NCBI RefSeq assembly: GCF_050624435.1
Contig: NC_134530.1
Span: 146,918,721 to 146,982,720 of the forward strand
Source of the DNA: Tenrec ecaudatus
Lineage: Eukaryota; Chordata; Mammalia; Afrosoricida; Tenrecidae
Length of the DNA stretch: 64,000 bases
Reading direction: 5' to 3'
Below the pieces are notes generated by a model, which saw nothing but the letters and a program-made list of their open reading frames with translations, ran no database searches and was not told the DNA's origin. How positions within the stretch are numbered: the first letter of the stretch is position 1; every line of letters begins with the position of its first letter. Position numbers and translations under genes: made by a program. This document shows, piece after piece, positions 46,676-58,019 of this stretch.

Positions 46676-47424
46676 GCATCAGCTGAATTTCTGGGTGTTT
46701 TCACTTAGCAGAAAAGATGCTAAAACACTCCATCTAACCTACAACATTTAGATACCTCGAGAATCAGACCATGGAGTTAGAACAAGCTCACTCACATCAT
46801 TACTGACAGAAGAAGAAAAGATTGCAATATTGCTATGTATTTCCACAATGCCTGACAGCTCACAATGCAGAGACATAGATATTATCTTTATTTTTCCTTT
46901 TAACTTGTCCTGCTGAGCTCCAGCCATGCCATGGGAACCAGAAGTTGTGTGTGGAGTGTTATCTATCCTTGTCCTTGAAGTGTCTAAGGAGTCTTTTATA
47001 TTTTTGTTTCGTTTTGTTTCTATGAGTTCTACTGCATGTCCCCATGTCACCCTGCCCATCCAGAATCAGGAATGAAAGGGGGTAGAGGGGAAATGAGAGA
47101 CTTATCAAAATGTGATGACCTCATTAGGTAATTGTAATCAGGTAGTGCTGATCAAAACAATGCAACAAATTAAACTTTATGCTCTATGATGGCAAACACT
47201 TACTTATTTATAAATCAATTCTATGCACATCTCCACAGAGCCCACTGGCTTAAACACAATTCTTTCTCCAAAGTGATGTCCCAACACGATTCTTTCTCCA
47301 AAGTAAAAGAAAGGCTTCAGCCCTAGAGGCCCAAGGCTGCTAATGAGGAGTCATGGTGTTGGAGTTGTCACATCCAATTGACTCAGTAGAGATTCCTGTG
47401 TGTTCTCAATACAACTCTGAAGCC
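46676..47424. other. Unassigned; small 30-bp tandem duplication
   Basis: AACACAATTCTTTCTCCAAA-type sequence at 47254-47274 recurs with one change at 47284-47304. Nothing else was recognised. Confidence 0.5.
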
Positions 47425-47795
47425 ATAAATCCAACCCTGGATTTGCATTAGAATTATCTGTGGTACTTGCGAAAATAACCCACCAAAACCTTGACCCCAT
47501 TCCCAGATATCCTGGTTTAATTTAGGGTGAGCAAGGAGTGAGGTGAATCTATGTCAACGTTTTCACAAAGCTGCAAGTCTGTGTAATCTGCAGTCGGCAT
47601 TGAGATCCATTGTTCTATATGCAGACTTTCTCAAATTTACCAAGGGGTTGTGTAGAAATGTAGATGACAGCAGCACACTGCCAGAGCTCCTGATCCAGTA
47701 AATCTTGGAGGGGACTGAGAATTTGCATTCAGGTGATGCTGATGCTACTCATTTAAAGATCACACTTGGAAAACCACTGCTCTAACGTGTCACAA
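47425..47795 (+). mobile_element. MER5-type hAT DNA transposon, two adjacent copies
   Basis: The second copy (about 47600-47795) shows CAGACTTTCTCAAATTTACC, AGCTCCTGATCCAGTAAATC, GACTGAGAATTTGCATTCAG, GTGATGCTGATGCTACTCAT, CTTGGAAAACCACTG. The first (about 47430-47600) shows GGATTTGCATTAGAATTATC, GACCCCATTCCCAGATATCC, TTTTCACAAAGCTGCAAGTC. Both follow the MER5A order; the first is more diverged. Confidence 0.75.
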
Positions 47796-48694
47796 GGCAT
47801 TTTATGGTACTTTGATATCAAAACCAACCCATCTAAGCTTTTTTTTTTAATTTATAGGAATGATCACCTTACCATAGCAATTCTACTTGCAGAGTCTTAA
47901 TTATTTGCCAGTCAGTGTGAAGCAGCAAAGCACAATGGAACTCCCTTGTGGGTTCTCGCTCTCTCGTTCTTTCTCTTTCTTTTTCTCTCTCTGCACTGAT
48001 GGAATCTGGGGAGTGGATTTGTAGCGTTGCAAGATCGTTTCTAAAATCTTGTCTGGGAGCTTCAAATGTCGAGCTGCCTGATAGTTGTGGCTGCTTTATG
48101 CTAGGTCTGTCCTTGGTAAAGACAGCCAGCTCTGGATTTAGCACCCTGGACAGCAACAGCCAGCCGTGCTGTACGCAAGGACTTAAGCTGGGCGAAAAAG
48201 AAGGACAAAGAAAAGCAGTATCTCCTCATCTGTAACAAACTCATCAGTTCCACCAGGAAAACATTGTGAAATCCAATGATCATGTGAGTCCCTCAAAAAA
48301 CATGGAAGGCCTTTGATCTATTGGCTTCTATCAGTTGAAAGTGCTAATACCTACATGATGTGCTAATACCTACGTGAAAATTATTTCCTATGCAGTTTTC
48401 CACTAAACTTTACTTAATTGCTTTCCTGTCCCCATGCTCCTCTCTCCCCGTCTTTCTATTTCTCTTCTCAATCCTTAACCTCTCCCTGTTTCCTTAACCT
48501 CCTCCCTCTCTCTTTACCTCTCTCTCCTTTCTTCTCTCCCTGCCCTCCATTAATGACAACTATCATAAGTGTATCACACTGTAAAAGACTGTCTGTCTCA
48601 TCAAAAAAAAGCCCGTTGCACCTAATAAATGATGTTTATAGAATGAAGTATTTAGGTGTCAGTGTACCAATACCTGTGTTTTTTCCTTAAAATG
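47796..48694. other. Unassigned; short duplication and pyrimidine tract
   Basis: A 19-bp unit GTGCTAATACCTACATGAT is tandemly repeated with changes at 48341-48378. A C/T-rich tract spans about 48420-48550. No gene signal. Confidence 0.5.
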
Positions 48695-48830
48695 CATCAA
48701 CAAATTTGTTCCTCAAATGTGAGTGAGCATCAGAATCCCTGGAGGGTCAGTTAAAAACAGATGGTTGGGTCCCATCTCCAGAAGGTTTGATTCAGTTGGG
48801 GTGGGGTAGGAGCTGAAATAGTTCAATCAA
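48695..48830 (+). mobile_element. MER5-type DNA transposon fragment
   Basis: TTCCTCAAATGTGAGTGAGC, ATCAGAATCCCTGGAGGGTC, AGATGGTTGGGTCCCATCTC, GATTCAGTTGGGGTGGGG match the first half of MER5A. Confidence 0.8.
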
Positions 48831-50865
48831 TGGATGAGAGATAGATGGTCATCTGAAAGGACAAGGACAGTAAGATGCTAATGGTAGAAGCTGGGTGATA
48901 GCTATACTAGTCTTCGTGATAGAATTCTTTCAATGCTTATGGTTTCTTTTTAATTCCCAGTAATAAAATGTGGGAGAATATTGCAGTGCAATCACTAGTG
49001 CCCAAATGCCTTGTTTTACAGGGCACACAGAAATGTATAGGCCTACAGCTCAGTCAGCTTTATATCTCTTTGTTTACTCCTTAGGAAAAGAGAAAGAAAG
49101 AAAGCTTCCCCAAGGGAAGCTAAGAACTTCAAATCTAGGACCTTCCACAAATTAACTAACTAGTCCATCTTAGGTGGAGCAGCTCTGTCCTGGAAGCCTG
49201 GCTAGCAGACTGGGCTGGACTGAGTGTGAGGAACTGCACCTCGTGGCCCCACAAGATCCAGATAGTTGGTGCTTGAAGGGCAGTGACAGGGGGAAATTGG
49301 AAGCCAGCAAGTAGTCATTCTCTTCAGGAAAAGCTTCAAATGGGAGAGAAATAAAACACATAATTGTTGAACGTGGTCTCCATATTAGTCCATGCTGTCT
49401 GTATCCTCTTTGCCTCCAACTCTCCCCAGGAGAAAGACCCCCTCCCCTCTCTGGGCAGACTCCAGGGCAGGGAGTGCATTCTTACAAGTTTGTATTAGCG
49501 AATCACAGCAGAACAAAGCCTATGCCACACCAGGAATGGAAAAAATTCTTAGTCCCTCAAAACTTTCCAAATGCAAAAAAACCAATTACCCTAATCTGTT
49601 CCATTCTCTTCTAAGAGCTATGTGGCTTTAAACCACAGTAAAAATAGAGATGGGCTAGTTAAAAAAACAAACAAAAGAAACAGACATATCCCAGTACCTG
49701 GGTGAACAAGAGTGGGGTCAATGAATCTGTGGCATCATCTTTTATGAAGGTCCCCACGCACTGGCTCTGCATGGACAGACTCCTTCTGAAACCCTCTGAA
49801 AATGTACAGCATAATTTTGCAGTACATTCGAAGATCCGGAGAATGGAAGAGTGGAGAGGGAGCTGGTCCAGTGTAGAGGCTGCCTGTAGGTAAGAGGTTC
49901 TTTATCTTTCCTCCTCTCTCCCTCTGTCGGTGCTTCTCTTTCTGCCCCACCCCAGCAGAGCCACAGCCCGAGAGACAGCTCTAAGTAGGGTAAAAAAAAG
50001 CAGAGATTTTGCTTCTCTCAGGCCCCTCAGGAAAGCCCAAGTGGTTTTCTGTTGTTTTCTCTGGTGCCCTTTTAGCTTAATGACGTCCTCTGACTTTGGG
50101 ATGCAAAGAAGAGAGATGAGGAGAAGATGGGGGCAAAATGTGAGACTAAGCAATCCTAACGACTCAGGCTTGACTTAGGTTTAGGGCTGTGCTGTACCCC
50201 AGGAATGAAGGGAGAGCAGGCCGAATCCCTGCCTTCTATCATATCAACTCATAAAATATTGCTGAAGCCGCTGTCAAAGAAGCCGCTCCACACTCCTTCT
50301 CTGGGAGCCCCCTCACAGCTGCGATCTCTTTCAGAGCCCACTCTATGGAAAAAGTCAACCCAGATCCTATACAGTCCAGGTGTCTCTTCCGTCTTGTACT
50401 TCCAGCGGCCGAACACCCCATAGCAGTTCAGAAAATGCTGGGTCCTTTAGTTCGTGAGAGCATGACATCTTTCCTCTGCTCACTAGCCTCACACCACTCA
50501 CCCCATTTGGAAGGCAGGGCCAAGCTCTCACCTAGGAGATGGCACAGGACCTTGGCTCAAGAGCACTTAGCAGTCCCCTCACAGAACCATCACTTTCGCA
50601 CCAACGTGCCCTCCCTGCAAAGTAGGCCCCACATTGATTGTTCTCTTCTGAGTTCTCCTGGAAGATAAATCGATCCAGTCCGTGTGGCATCAATAGCCCC
50701 AAGTAACTGAATAAAGCTTCTGGCGGTTCCTTTAAAATATGTATGATATTATATACAACACTCCACCTGGTCGCTTTGTTGGCCCGTGCCTGCTCTCAAC
50801 CCACGGTGTGTCTCAGCCTTTCCTCCGCTTTCCAGGCCCAATCACTCGCTTTCCAGGCTGTGGGT
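48831..50865. other. Unassigned
   Basis: About 2 kb without a recognised element. Frames up to 107 codons (50345-50668) overlap others and have no domain. 49900-49950 is pyrimidine-rich. Confidence 0.45.
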
Positions 50866-50869
50866 GGAC

Positions 50870-51415
50870 AATACCTCTGCCGGGTATATTTCCTAAAGAA
50901 CCGTCATAACGGGAACAGACATTTGCATTCCCACATTCACGGCAGCACTGTTCGTGCTAGCAAGAAGATGGAAACAGTCTAAATGCGCATTAGTAGAAAA
51001 CTAGATTTGCAAAACACTGGTACAGAAACACAGTGGAATAACACACATTCCTCAAAATCAAGGGCAAAGCCACAAAGTGCCTATCGACATTCAGGGACCT
51101 AGAAAATAGGATGCTGAGTGAAATCCACCGATCACAAAAGAACAAAGATTCTATGAGACCATGGAAAGAAACAGAACAGACTTTGGAGATTGGCAAGGCA
51201 GGGAGGGGAAGGGAGAGGTGATGAAGGAGTGGGCTAGACTGTTGATGGTGTCCACTTGGTGGACAAGGACTACAGGAGGGAGAAGAGAAATCAAGGAGCA
51301 GATAAAGGGCAATGTGATGCAGAGAGGATTAGTGTTTTAAACTGATGGATACAACGTTTTCGGTCTGAAACGTAGACACACCCCCACCTAATTTACAATT
51401 AAAAATTGTTCATGA
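50870..51415 (+). mobile_element. Older L1 (ORF2 C-terminus and 3' UTR), sense
   Basis: The ORF2 C-terminal phrase is visible as nucleotides CAGCACTGTTCGTGCTAGCA, AGAAGATGGAAACAGTCTAA, GTGGAATAACACACATTCC, ATTCAGGGACCTAGAAAATA and GATCACAAAAGAACAAAG. It is followed by a purine-rich 3' UTR and a possible AATAAAT signal at 51422. Frames are broken by stops. It belongs to a different, older subfamily than 6583-9831. Confidence 0.75.
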
Positions 51416-51631
51416 ATGAACAAATAAATGGGGGGAAGAGGCTATGGTTATAAAGTAGCAATGAGGACAGCAAGAGATGTGAGAAAATCTGAAAACTCAT
51501 CCCTTGTCACAAAGCAGACTGTAAATTCCTTGATCTGAGGATGTGCATTATTTTCCTAGCGCTGGCAAATCAAATTACTACAGATTGAGTAGTTTATCAG
51601 GACACACATACATTCATGTTTTTTTCTATAT

Positions 51632-53105
51632 TGTGGTTGGCATCGTTAGGCACGGCCAACATGATTTCAACTCACAGCGACCCTATGGAAAGCAAAAGGG
51701 AAAACTGCCGGTTCTGTGCCATCCTCACAACTGTTTTTGGGTGGGGGCCTGGTGTTGTAACCACTCTCTCAATCCATCTTATTGAAGTCTCACTGACCCT
51801 CTGCTTTTCCAAGCAGGACATCCTTCTCCGGGGCTTTATCTCTCCTGATAACATACGCAAGTACATGAGATGAAGCCTCATGTAAGGAGCAATCTGGTTG
51901 TGCATTTTCCGAAATTTACTTATTCTCTGGCAGTCAATATTCTTCACCAACACCGAAATTCAAATGCACCAACTCCCTGTGGTCTCCTCATTCGTCGCCC
52001 AGCTTTCACATGCATACTAGGTGAATTAAAATGCCATGGCTTGTATCAGCTAGCTCTTAGTCCCCAAAGGGACATTTTTGCTCCATAGCACATTAAAGGG
52101 TTTTTTCCACAGAGTTGCCCAATTGTTTGATAGCTTGACTTCCCCCAAGAGTGTTGATTATGGATCCAAGCAAAATTAAATCCTTGACAATGTTGATCTT
52201 TTCTCCATTTATCATGATGTTACCCATTGGTCCAGTTTTTTTTTCTTCCTTTACATTGGGTTGTAGTCCACACTGGAGGCTGCAGTCTTTGATCTTCAAC
52301 AAGGGCTTCAAGCCCTCCCAGCTTTCAGCAAGCGAGGTTGTGTCTTCTGTGTATCAAAGGTTGCTAATGAGCCTTCCTCTAATCCTCATGCCCTCTTCTT
52401 CATTTAGTCCAGCATGCAAATTTAATAAGTATTGTGAAGAAATACAACATGAATGTGCACCTTCCTCAATTTTAAGTCATGCCATATCCCCATGTTCTGT
52501 TCAAACAACTGCCTCTCAGTCATTGTACAGGTTCTCCACGAGCATGGCTAAGCTTATAGAACTCCCTTTGTTCTGCAGTGCTATCCACACAAATACATTT
52601 GCACAGTCAATAAAACACAAGTAAATATCTTTCTAGTATTCACTGCTTTCAGCCCACTCCTTCTGACGTCAGCACTGATTTCTCTCATCCCGTGCTTTTT
52701 TCTGAATCTGGCCTGAATTCATGGCAACCAACTGTGGTTGAATTGTCTTTTGCGAAGCTGTACTTGCATGTAATATTAATGATATTGCCAGGTAATGTCC
52801 TCATTCTGTTGGGTCATCTTTCTTTAGAATGGGTCTTTTCCAATCAGTTGGCCAGGTAATTAACACGAGTGCCGGTGGCATTGCGTCAGTGGTTGAAACA
52901 TCAGACGTGGTCTTCTGTCCACACCTGGAACCTTGTCTTTCCACCAATGTGTTTTCAGAGCAATGTATATGTATTCCTTCAATACTGTTGGCTTTGGATC
53001 ATACAGTACCTTCTGAAAGGGTTGAAAAACGACTCATTATTTTTGATACAGTGCTCCTGTGGTCCCTCCGCCTTGCTTCCTGGGGCTTCCTGTGCTGTTC
53101 AGCAT
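51632..53105 (-). mobile_element. BovB/RTE LINE copy A, 3' part, antisense
   Basis: Starts at the reversed 3' end (GTTGGCATCGTTAGGCACGG, ACAGCGACCCTATGGAAAGC) and runs through the C-terminal region. The minus frame 52093-52311 reads MKPLLKIKDCSLQCGLQPN, MGNIMINGEKINIVKDLILL. It then continues through the reverse transcriptase into the linker near 53105. Copy A resumes at 53590 and again at 54540. Confidence 0.88.
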
Positions 53106-53112
53106 TTCGCTC

Positions 53113-53575
53113 ATGCGCATGTGACTGTTGTTAAGTGCCACTGAGGTTTCCTAACTCCCTGTAACTCTACAGACGACAGCAAAACGGTGCCTGGGCCAAG
53201 TTCATGCAGCCACTGTGTAAACTCATCTCCTCAAAGGTGGCCTCTTTTCAACTGACCCTCTACTTTACCAACCACATTGTCCTTGTCCAGGCACTCGTGT
53301 CTCCTGATTACATGTCCAGATGATGTGAAACGACATCTGGCCGTCTCTGCTCCTCAGAAGCATTCTGGCCATACTTCTTCCGAGACAGATTTGTATGCTT
53401 TTCTCCCAACTCGTATGGTACTTTAAATATTCTGCACCAACACCATAATTCAAATGCACTAATTCTTCTGTAGCCTTTCTTATTTATTTCCCAGCTTCCA
53501 CATATGTATATGAAGCGATAGAAAATACCATGGCTTGGTCAGACACAACTTAGTTCTCAAAAGTACATTTTTTCT
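53113..53575 (-). mobile_element. BovB/RTE LINE copy B, 3' end, nested in copy A
   Basis: A second reversed RTE 3' end begins here (TGTTGTTAAGTGCCACTGAG, TACTTTACCAACCACATTGT, CAGGCACTCGTGTCTCCTGA) and runs about 460 bp. On both sides lie adjacent parts of copy A's linker, so copy B inserted into copy A. No clear target-site duplication could be read. Confidence 0.8.
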
Positions 53576-53589
53576 CATTAACATTTAAA

Positions 53590-53708
53590 AAGCAAATAAT
53601 TTGGCCCATAGATTTTATACATATTTTCCCTAAAATCCTTCAATATTTCAATGTTAGGCATGAATTTTCTTCAGTTCTTTCAGTTTAAGAAATTCTGAGC
53701 ACAGAAGA
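53590..53708 (-). mobile_element. BovB/RTE copy A, linker piece
   Basis: TTGGCCCATAGATTTTATAC, CTAAAATCCTTCAATATTTC, TTCTTCAGTTCTTTCAGTTT is the part of RTE expected immediately after the sequence that ends at 53105. Compare 31200-31300. Confidence 0.8.
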
Positions 53709-54537
53709 TAAACCCCGGGGACAGGGGTGGGAGGGGTGGGTCTGCTCAGACCACACATGGGAGCAAACTAAGAAGAAAGGAGAGAGAGAGAGAGAGAGAG
53801 AGAGAGAACCACATCCTGGCCCACCAACCCTCAAGTATGACATTCCTGCTCAGAGCAGCCAATGTACAGAGAGGACCATAGGGCCAGCCCCACCATGTGA
53901 CACAACACACCCTCACTGACCCTAGCGCTCCAGAGACAACACTAGAGAAACAGTGCAGGAATTGTGCCCAGTCTGTGCCCACACACGGGACAACACATGA
54001 AGGGAACGCAAAAGGAGCAAAGCAATGAAGTCCCTGAAGAATCCAGAAAATAGACTTTGGGGGCATGGCTTGACTCCTCATCAGACTCTATTGGAAAACA
54101 TTTATAGTGGTCAATAAACAGACCTGGAACTATTTATAAGTATTCCACCCCCCCCCCCGTGTCTATCTATATAAGATAGGCAGGATAAACAATCCCAAGG
54201 AGAAAACAGCAGGACTGAGGGTTCGGGGGGTGGGGAGGAGCCAACAAACCCAGGGACAAGGGAACAAGGGATCTAAAATTGCTGGCAAGGAGGGCATAGA
54301 AGACCTGGTGGGGTTTGATCAAGTGCAATGTCGTCAAGAAGAATTACTGAGAGTCAAAGGAAGGTCGAACATGATAGCAGGACAGGAGGAAAGGAAAAGG
54401 AAATTAAGAAAAGAATGAGGAAGCAAAAGACATTTATAGAGGTATAAATACAGTCATGTACAAATGTAATTATATTTTATATATCCATAGGGATATGATA
54501 AGGTGGACATTAGGCCTCTATTAAAATACTCCCTAGT
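53709..54537 (+). mobile_element. L1 3' UTR fragment, sense, truncated at both ends
   Basis: Contains the early part of the dominant L1 3' UTR: CACATCCTGGCCCACCAACC, GACATTCCTGCTCAGAGCAG, GGACCATAGGGCCAGCCCCA, GGAACTATTTATAAG, ATAGGCAGGATAAACAATCC. It stops near 54537 without the last 900 bp or an A-tail. It splits RTE copy A, whose sequence on the right resumes about 730 bp further on, so a later deletion probably removed the L1 3' end together with RTE sequence. Confidence 0.85.
53779..53807. repeat. (AG)n microsatellite
   Basis: About 29 bases of AG within the L1 3' UTR. Confidence 0.97.
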
Positions 54538-54539
54538 TG

Positions 54540-55205
54540 GTAAAAAATCATTCAATTTCTTCATCTTTGGCATTAGTGATTGGTGTGTACATTTGAATAG
54601 CAGCGGAATTGACTGGTCTTCCTTAAAATCATAAGAATATTATTCTATCACTAACAACATTGCACTTCAGGGTAGATGTGATACCATCCTTTACCAACCT
54701 GACATTCCAAACATGGTAGACCATATGAGTGTTCAATTTTAAATGGCTGACATAAGTCCATTTAAGCTCATTATTGCATAGTATATCAATCTTCAAGAGT
54801 TCCATTTCATTTTCAGCAAGTTCTAATTTTCCTGTATACATACTTCCTACATTCCATGTTCTAATTATTAAAGCTGTTCCTTATCATGTTGAGTTGTGCT
54901 ACACTAAAATATTAAAGTCCCCAAACTTTCATCTATCCATGTCCTTACAATCGACTCTGCTTTGGATTGGCAGCTCTTTCCCAGTGAATCTTTGGAATGT
55001 CTTCCGCCCTCAGGACCATCTTCTGGCACGATATTAGACAATGTTCCACTATTGTTCAATTCTTTTCAGAAGTAGATTGCTAGGTTCTTCTTCCCAGTCT
55101 GCCTTAGTGTGTAAGCTCTGATGAAACCTTCCACCATGGAGCACCCTGCTGATGTTTGAAATGCTTTAGCATCATTTCCAGCAATGCACAGCCCCTATAA
55201 CATAA
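54540..55205 (-). mobile_element. BovB/RTE copy A, endonuclease and 5' region
   Basis: The minus frame 54629-54841 reads MYTGKLELAENEMELLKIDI, LCNNELKWTYVSHLKLN, a decayed BovB endonuclease start (family: ILGISELKWTG). Sequence to 55205 matches the 5' region at 32360-32735 (CTTCCCAGTCTGCCTTAGTG, GATGAAACCTTCCACCATGG). Confidence 0.85.
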
Positions 55206-55260
55206 AATAATTAGCGGGTAGTTCTTATAAATAGGGTCTAGATTTTAGTGCGATGCACAG

Positions 55261-55903
55261 ATTATTAACTCTTTGTAGAGAAACTCTAGATTCACAGATA
55301 AGCCAACAATAGGAAGGACACTTTCCGACCTAAATTAGCTCTAGGACAGACAACTCAGGTGTGAGTGATGGCAGCTTTCCTGTGAAACTAGAATTGAAAA
55401 TTTTCTATTTATTGGCAGAAGTACCTGATCGAAGGAGCTAGGCAAAATGACCTCTAAATTACCCCCACAAGTACTCGTTGAGCATACATTTGCTGCCATT
55501 GGAAACTAACAGAGCGGAATAAAGCAGATCCACTGTCAGTCAGAAGGACTTAACATGGCCAGGACCGTGTTAAGTATTAATATACAATATTAAGCAGATG
55601 ATTGGCCATGGAAATTCCTTAGGAGAGCTTTGAAGGAGAACCTATTTGATTCCTCTTCCCTGGCTTCTCGTGCAACAAACCATAGGTGCTCAATAAGTAC
55701 ATTGGAACTGATTTAGAGGTTATTTTATCTGTCTCCTTGGATCTAGGCAGTTCTGTCAATAAATAGAAAGTTTTCTGATTATAGTTTCACAAGAAAGCTG
55801 ATATAATTTCACTTGAGCTGTCTGTTTTGGGGTCGAATGTAGGTGAGATGTCCTATTTTGGTTCATCTGTGAATCAAGAGTTTCTCTATATAGAAATAAT
55901 AGT
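55261..55903. repeat. Long imperfect inverted repeat, ~225-bp arms, ~190-bp loop
   Basis: The left arm (55261-55488) and right arm (55682-55903) are reverse complements over most of their length. Paired blocks: TAGAGAAACTCT at 55276 with AGAGTTTCTCTA at 55877; TTTCTATTTATTG at 55402 with CAATAAATAGAAA at 55757; ACCTCTAAAT at 55450 with ATTTAGAGGT at 55711. The pairing axis stays constant within a few bases. I do not recognise the family. A fold-back DNA transposon or an old inverted duplication would both fit. Confidence 0.85.
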
Positions 55904-56069
55904 TTAGTTTATGTATCAAACTGAAATCTGGACCTCTTCCCCTGCCCTACACGGCATTCACTTCCTAATAGACAAGGTTTCTTGCCTTAAAAATTCACCA
56001 TGTCTGTAGAAGTTTCTGTTTGACCTAAAATTAGAAGGGTCCCTCACATGACCCCATTACACCCCTGAT

Positions 56070-56640
56070 ATTGACTGAATGGTAGTTCCCCCAAAAAAAG
56101 TATTATTGAACTCCTGGCCCCTGTATCTTTGACTAGGAGCCCTGGTAGTGTAGTGGTTACACATTGAGCTGCTAGCCATAAGTTGGGCAGTTTGAAACCA
56201 CTAGCCACTCTGTGTGAGAAAGACAAGGCTTTCTGCTCCCATGAAGAGAGACAGTCTTGGACACTAACAGGGGCAGTTCTACCCTGTCCTGTAGGATAGC
56301 TGTGAGTCAGAATGGGCTCTATGGCTGGGAGCTTGGTTTCAGTGTATCTATAAATCACGGGCGAAAGATGAGGCTATCTGCTCCCATGCAGAATTACAGA
56401 GGGGGAAACTAAGATGCTCTTTAAAAGTAAGGTTTTGGTTTATTTTAATGAGGTCATCCCCAAGTGAGACGAGTGATAAAGAGGGCAGAATGGACCCAGG
56501 AGCACGCGCACACAGGGAGAAGAGGAAGACAGGTGCCTCTACAAGGACTGATGGACGCTAGCAGACAAACAGACTTCCCCTAAAGCCACAGCCTGGATTT
56601 AGATTTCATGGCCTGATTTGAATAGTGAGAAAATAAATTT
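56070..56640 (+). mobile_element. MaLR-type LTR (MST/MLT1-like), split by an AfroSINE
   Basis: The 5' part TTGACTGAATGGTAGTTCCC then TTGAACTCCTGGCCCCTGTA is followed by the SINE at 56133-56345. The 3' part has AATGAGGTCATCCCCAAGTG, GAGCACGCGCACACAGGGAG, AAGCCACAGCCTGGATTTAG, GAGAAAATAAATTTCTGTCC. The terminal AATAAATTTCTGT is typical of MaLR LTRs. Only the LTR is present. Confidence 0.65.
56133..56345 (+). mobile_element. AfroSINE, well preserved
   Basis: Complete: TAGGAGCCCTGGTAGTGTAG, TGGTTACACATTGAGCTGCT, GCAGTTTGAAACCACTAGCC, GGCTTTCTGCTCCCATGAAG, GGGGCAGTTCTACCCTGTCC, TGTAGGATAGCTGTGAGTCA. The TGGTTACAC head and GTTTGAAAC B-box reflect its tRNA origin. A degraded second SINE piece follows at 56350-56400. 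Confidence 0.92.
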
Positions 56641-56649
56641 CTGTCCTTC

Positions 56650-56820
56650 AAATAATCATTGAATGGAGCAAGTCTGCTGAAAATGACTTTTTTAAGGGTT
56701 CAAAAAGTAAAGAAGTCACTTTAATGACTGAGAAGTCCATGACCCAAGCCATGGTTTTTCCCATCACCTCATATGCATGTGAAAAATAGACCATGAACAA
56801 GGAAGAGTGCCGCTTTCTGG
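56650..56820 (+). mobile_element. BovB/RTE fragment, sense
   Basis: AGCAAGTCTGCTGAAAATGA, GTCACTTTAATGACTGAGAA, GACCCAAGCCATGGTTTTTC, CACCTCATATGCATGTGAAA, GACCATGAACAAGGAAGAG match the region downstream of the RTE reverse transcriptase (compare 12180-12330). Truncated at both ends. Confidence 0.85.
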
Positions 56821-57519
56821 AGAACTTGCGGGGCCACACTGGGTAGACGGGGGCCCTTTCAAGAGAAATACCAGTGTCATTGGAGGATAGCCACTGCAGG
56901 AGGAGCATGGGGAACTGCCTCTGGGGCAGCAAAGTGGGGAATTTCTCACCTCGTCTGCAGCTGATACCATCCGGGTCCTAGTCTGCAAGGGACAGAGAAA
57001 CCTATTTCAAGTTGATTTGCTTTCATTTGTATTTATTGGAATAGGATGTCTGAAAATGCCATATGGCCTCCAACACAGATTACAGCAAGAAAAACAATTT
57101 GGGGATTGAAATAAAATCAGAATTAAATCACCAGGTCCCTGGATCATATCATCTACAATCTTGAGAGTTCGGGAGAGGGAAAGAGGGAGGGGTGTGTAGG
57201 GGTTCTGATCACCACCAAGGGTCTAGCCAATGAGGCTAATTCTTATCCATGAAGCCTGCTTCGTTAGCCCCCTAACTCTACTCATTCTCTCGCCTACTCT
57301 TTCTGGCTCCAGTCTCTGTTGACCCACAAGGACACTTCCGAAGACCAGTAGCTCCACTATAGGTGGAGTCAAAATAGGTGCCATTGCTACAACATAGACT
57401 TTCCTATCTAAGGGCAGGTTTAGCAACAGAGAAAACGAGGTTGCTGGAGGAGTGTGATATCCACTGCTTGGACCATCTGTGAGCTAGACCGCAGTTACTT
57501 CTTGATGTATCTAACCCTC
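56821..57519. other. Unassigned
   Basis: No recognised repeat family or gene signal. Confidence 0.45.
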
Positions 57520-57724
57520 TGAGGAGCCCTGGTGGTGAAGTGGTTCCAAACCGGCTGATTGTCACAAGATCATCTGTTTGAAACCACCCGCTGCTACTTG
57601 GGAGAAAGCTGAGGCTTTCTACCTTCATAAAGAGTTCCAGTCTCTGAAACCCACAGGGGTTCTATGCTGTCCTATAGGGTCACTGTGGGTCAGAATTGAC
57701 TCGATGGCAGTGACTTTGGGTTGT
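57520..57724 (+). mobile_element. AfroSINE, well preserved
   Basis: GAGGAGCCCTGGTGGTGAAG, TGGTTCCAAACCGGCTGATT, TCTGTTTGAAACCACCCGCT, CTTTCTACCTTCATAAAGAG, CTGTCCTATAGGGTCACTGT, GGGTCAGAATTGACTCGATG. It ends in GTTTG-rich sequence. Confidence 0.92.
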
Positions 57725-58019
57725 TTGTTTATTTTTAACCCCTGTGAAAAAGAGGAGATGCCTGCTTCTTCCTCCACTAGTTCCCTCTGCCCTGGCCTTC
57801 CTGAGGCCCACCCTTTCTGGGTCCCGCCACTTGGTGCTTTGCAATCCATCATCTCCTATTCTTCTCTAAAGATTTCATAAGTTCCCTCCCCAGTCATAAA
57901 GAAAGCTCCCAGAGGGTAGAGATGAAATATTAGAATAATACCCATATTTTAAAATATTAAGAACAGAAACAATAATAAACTAGCTTTGACCAACAGGTCA
58001 TATTATTGTTCTGCCCTAA

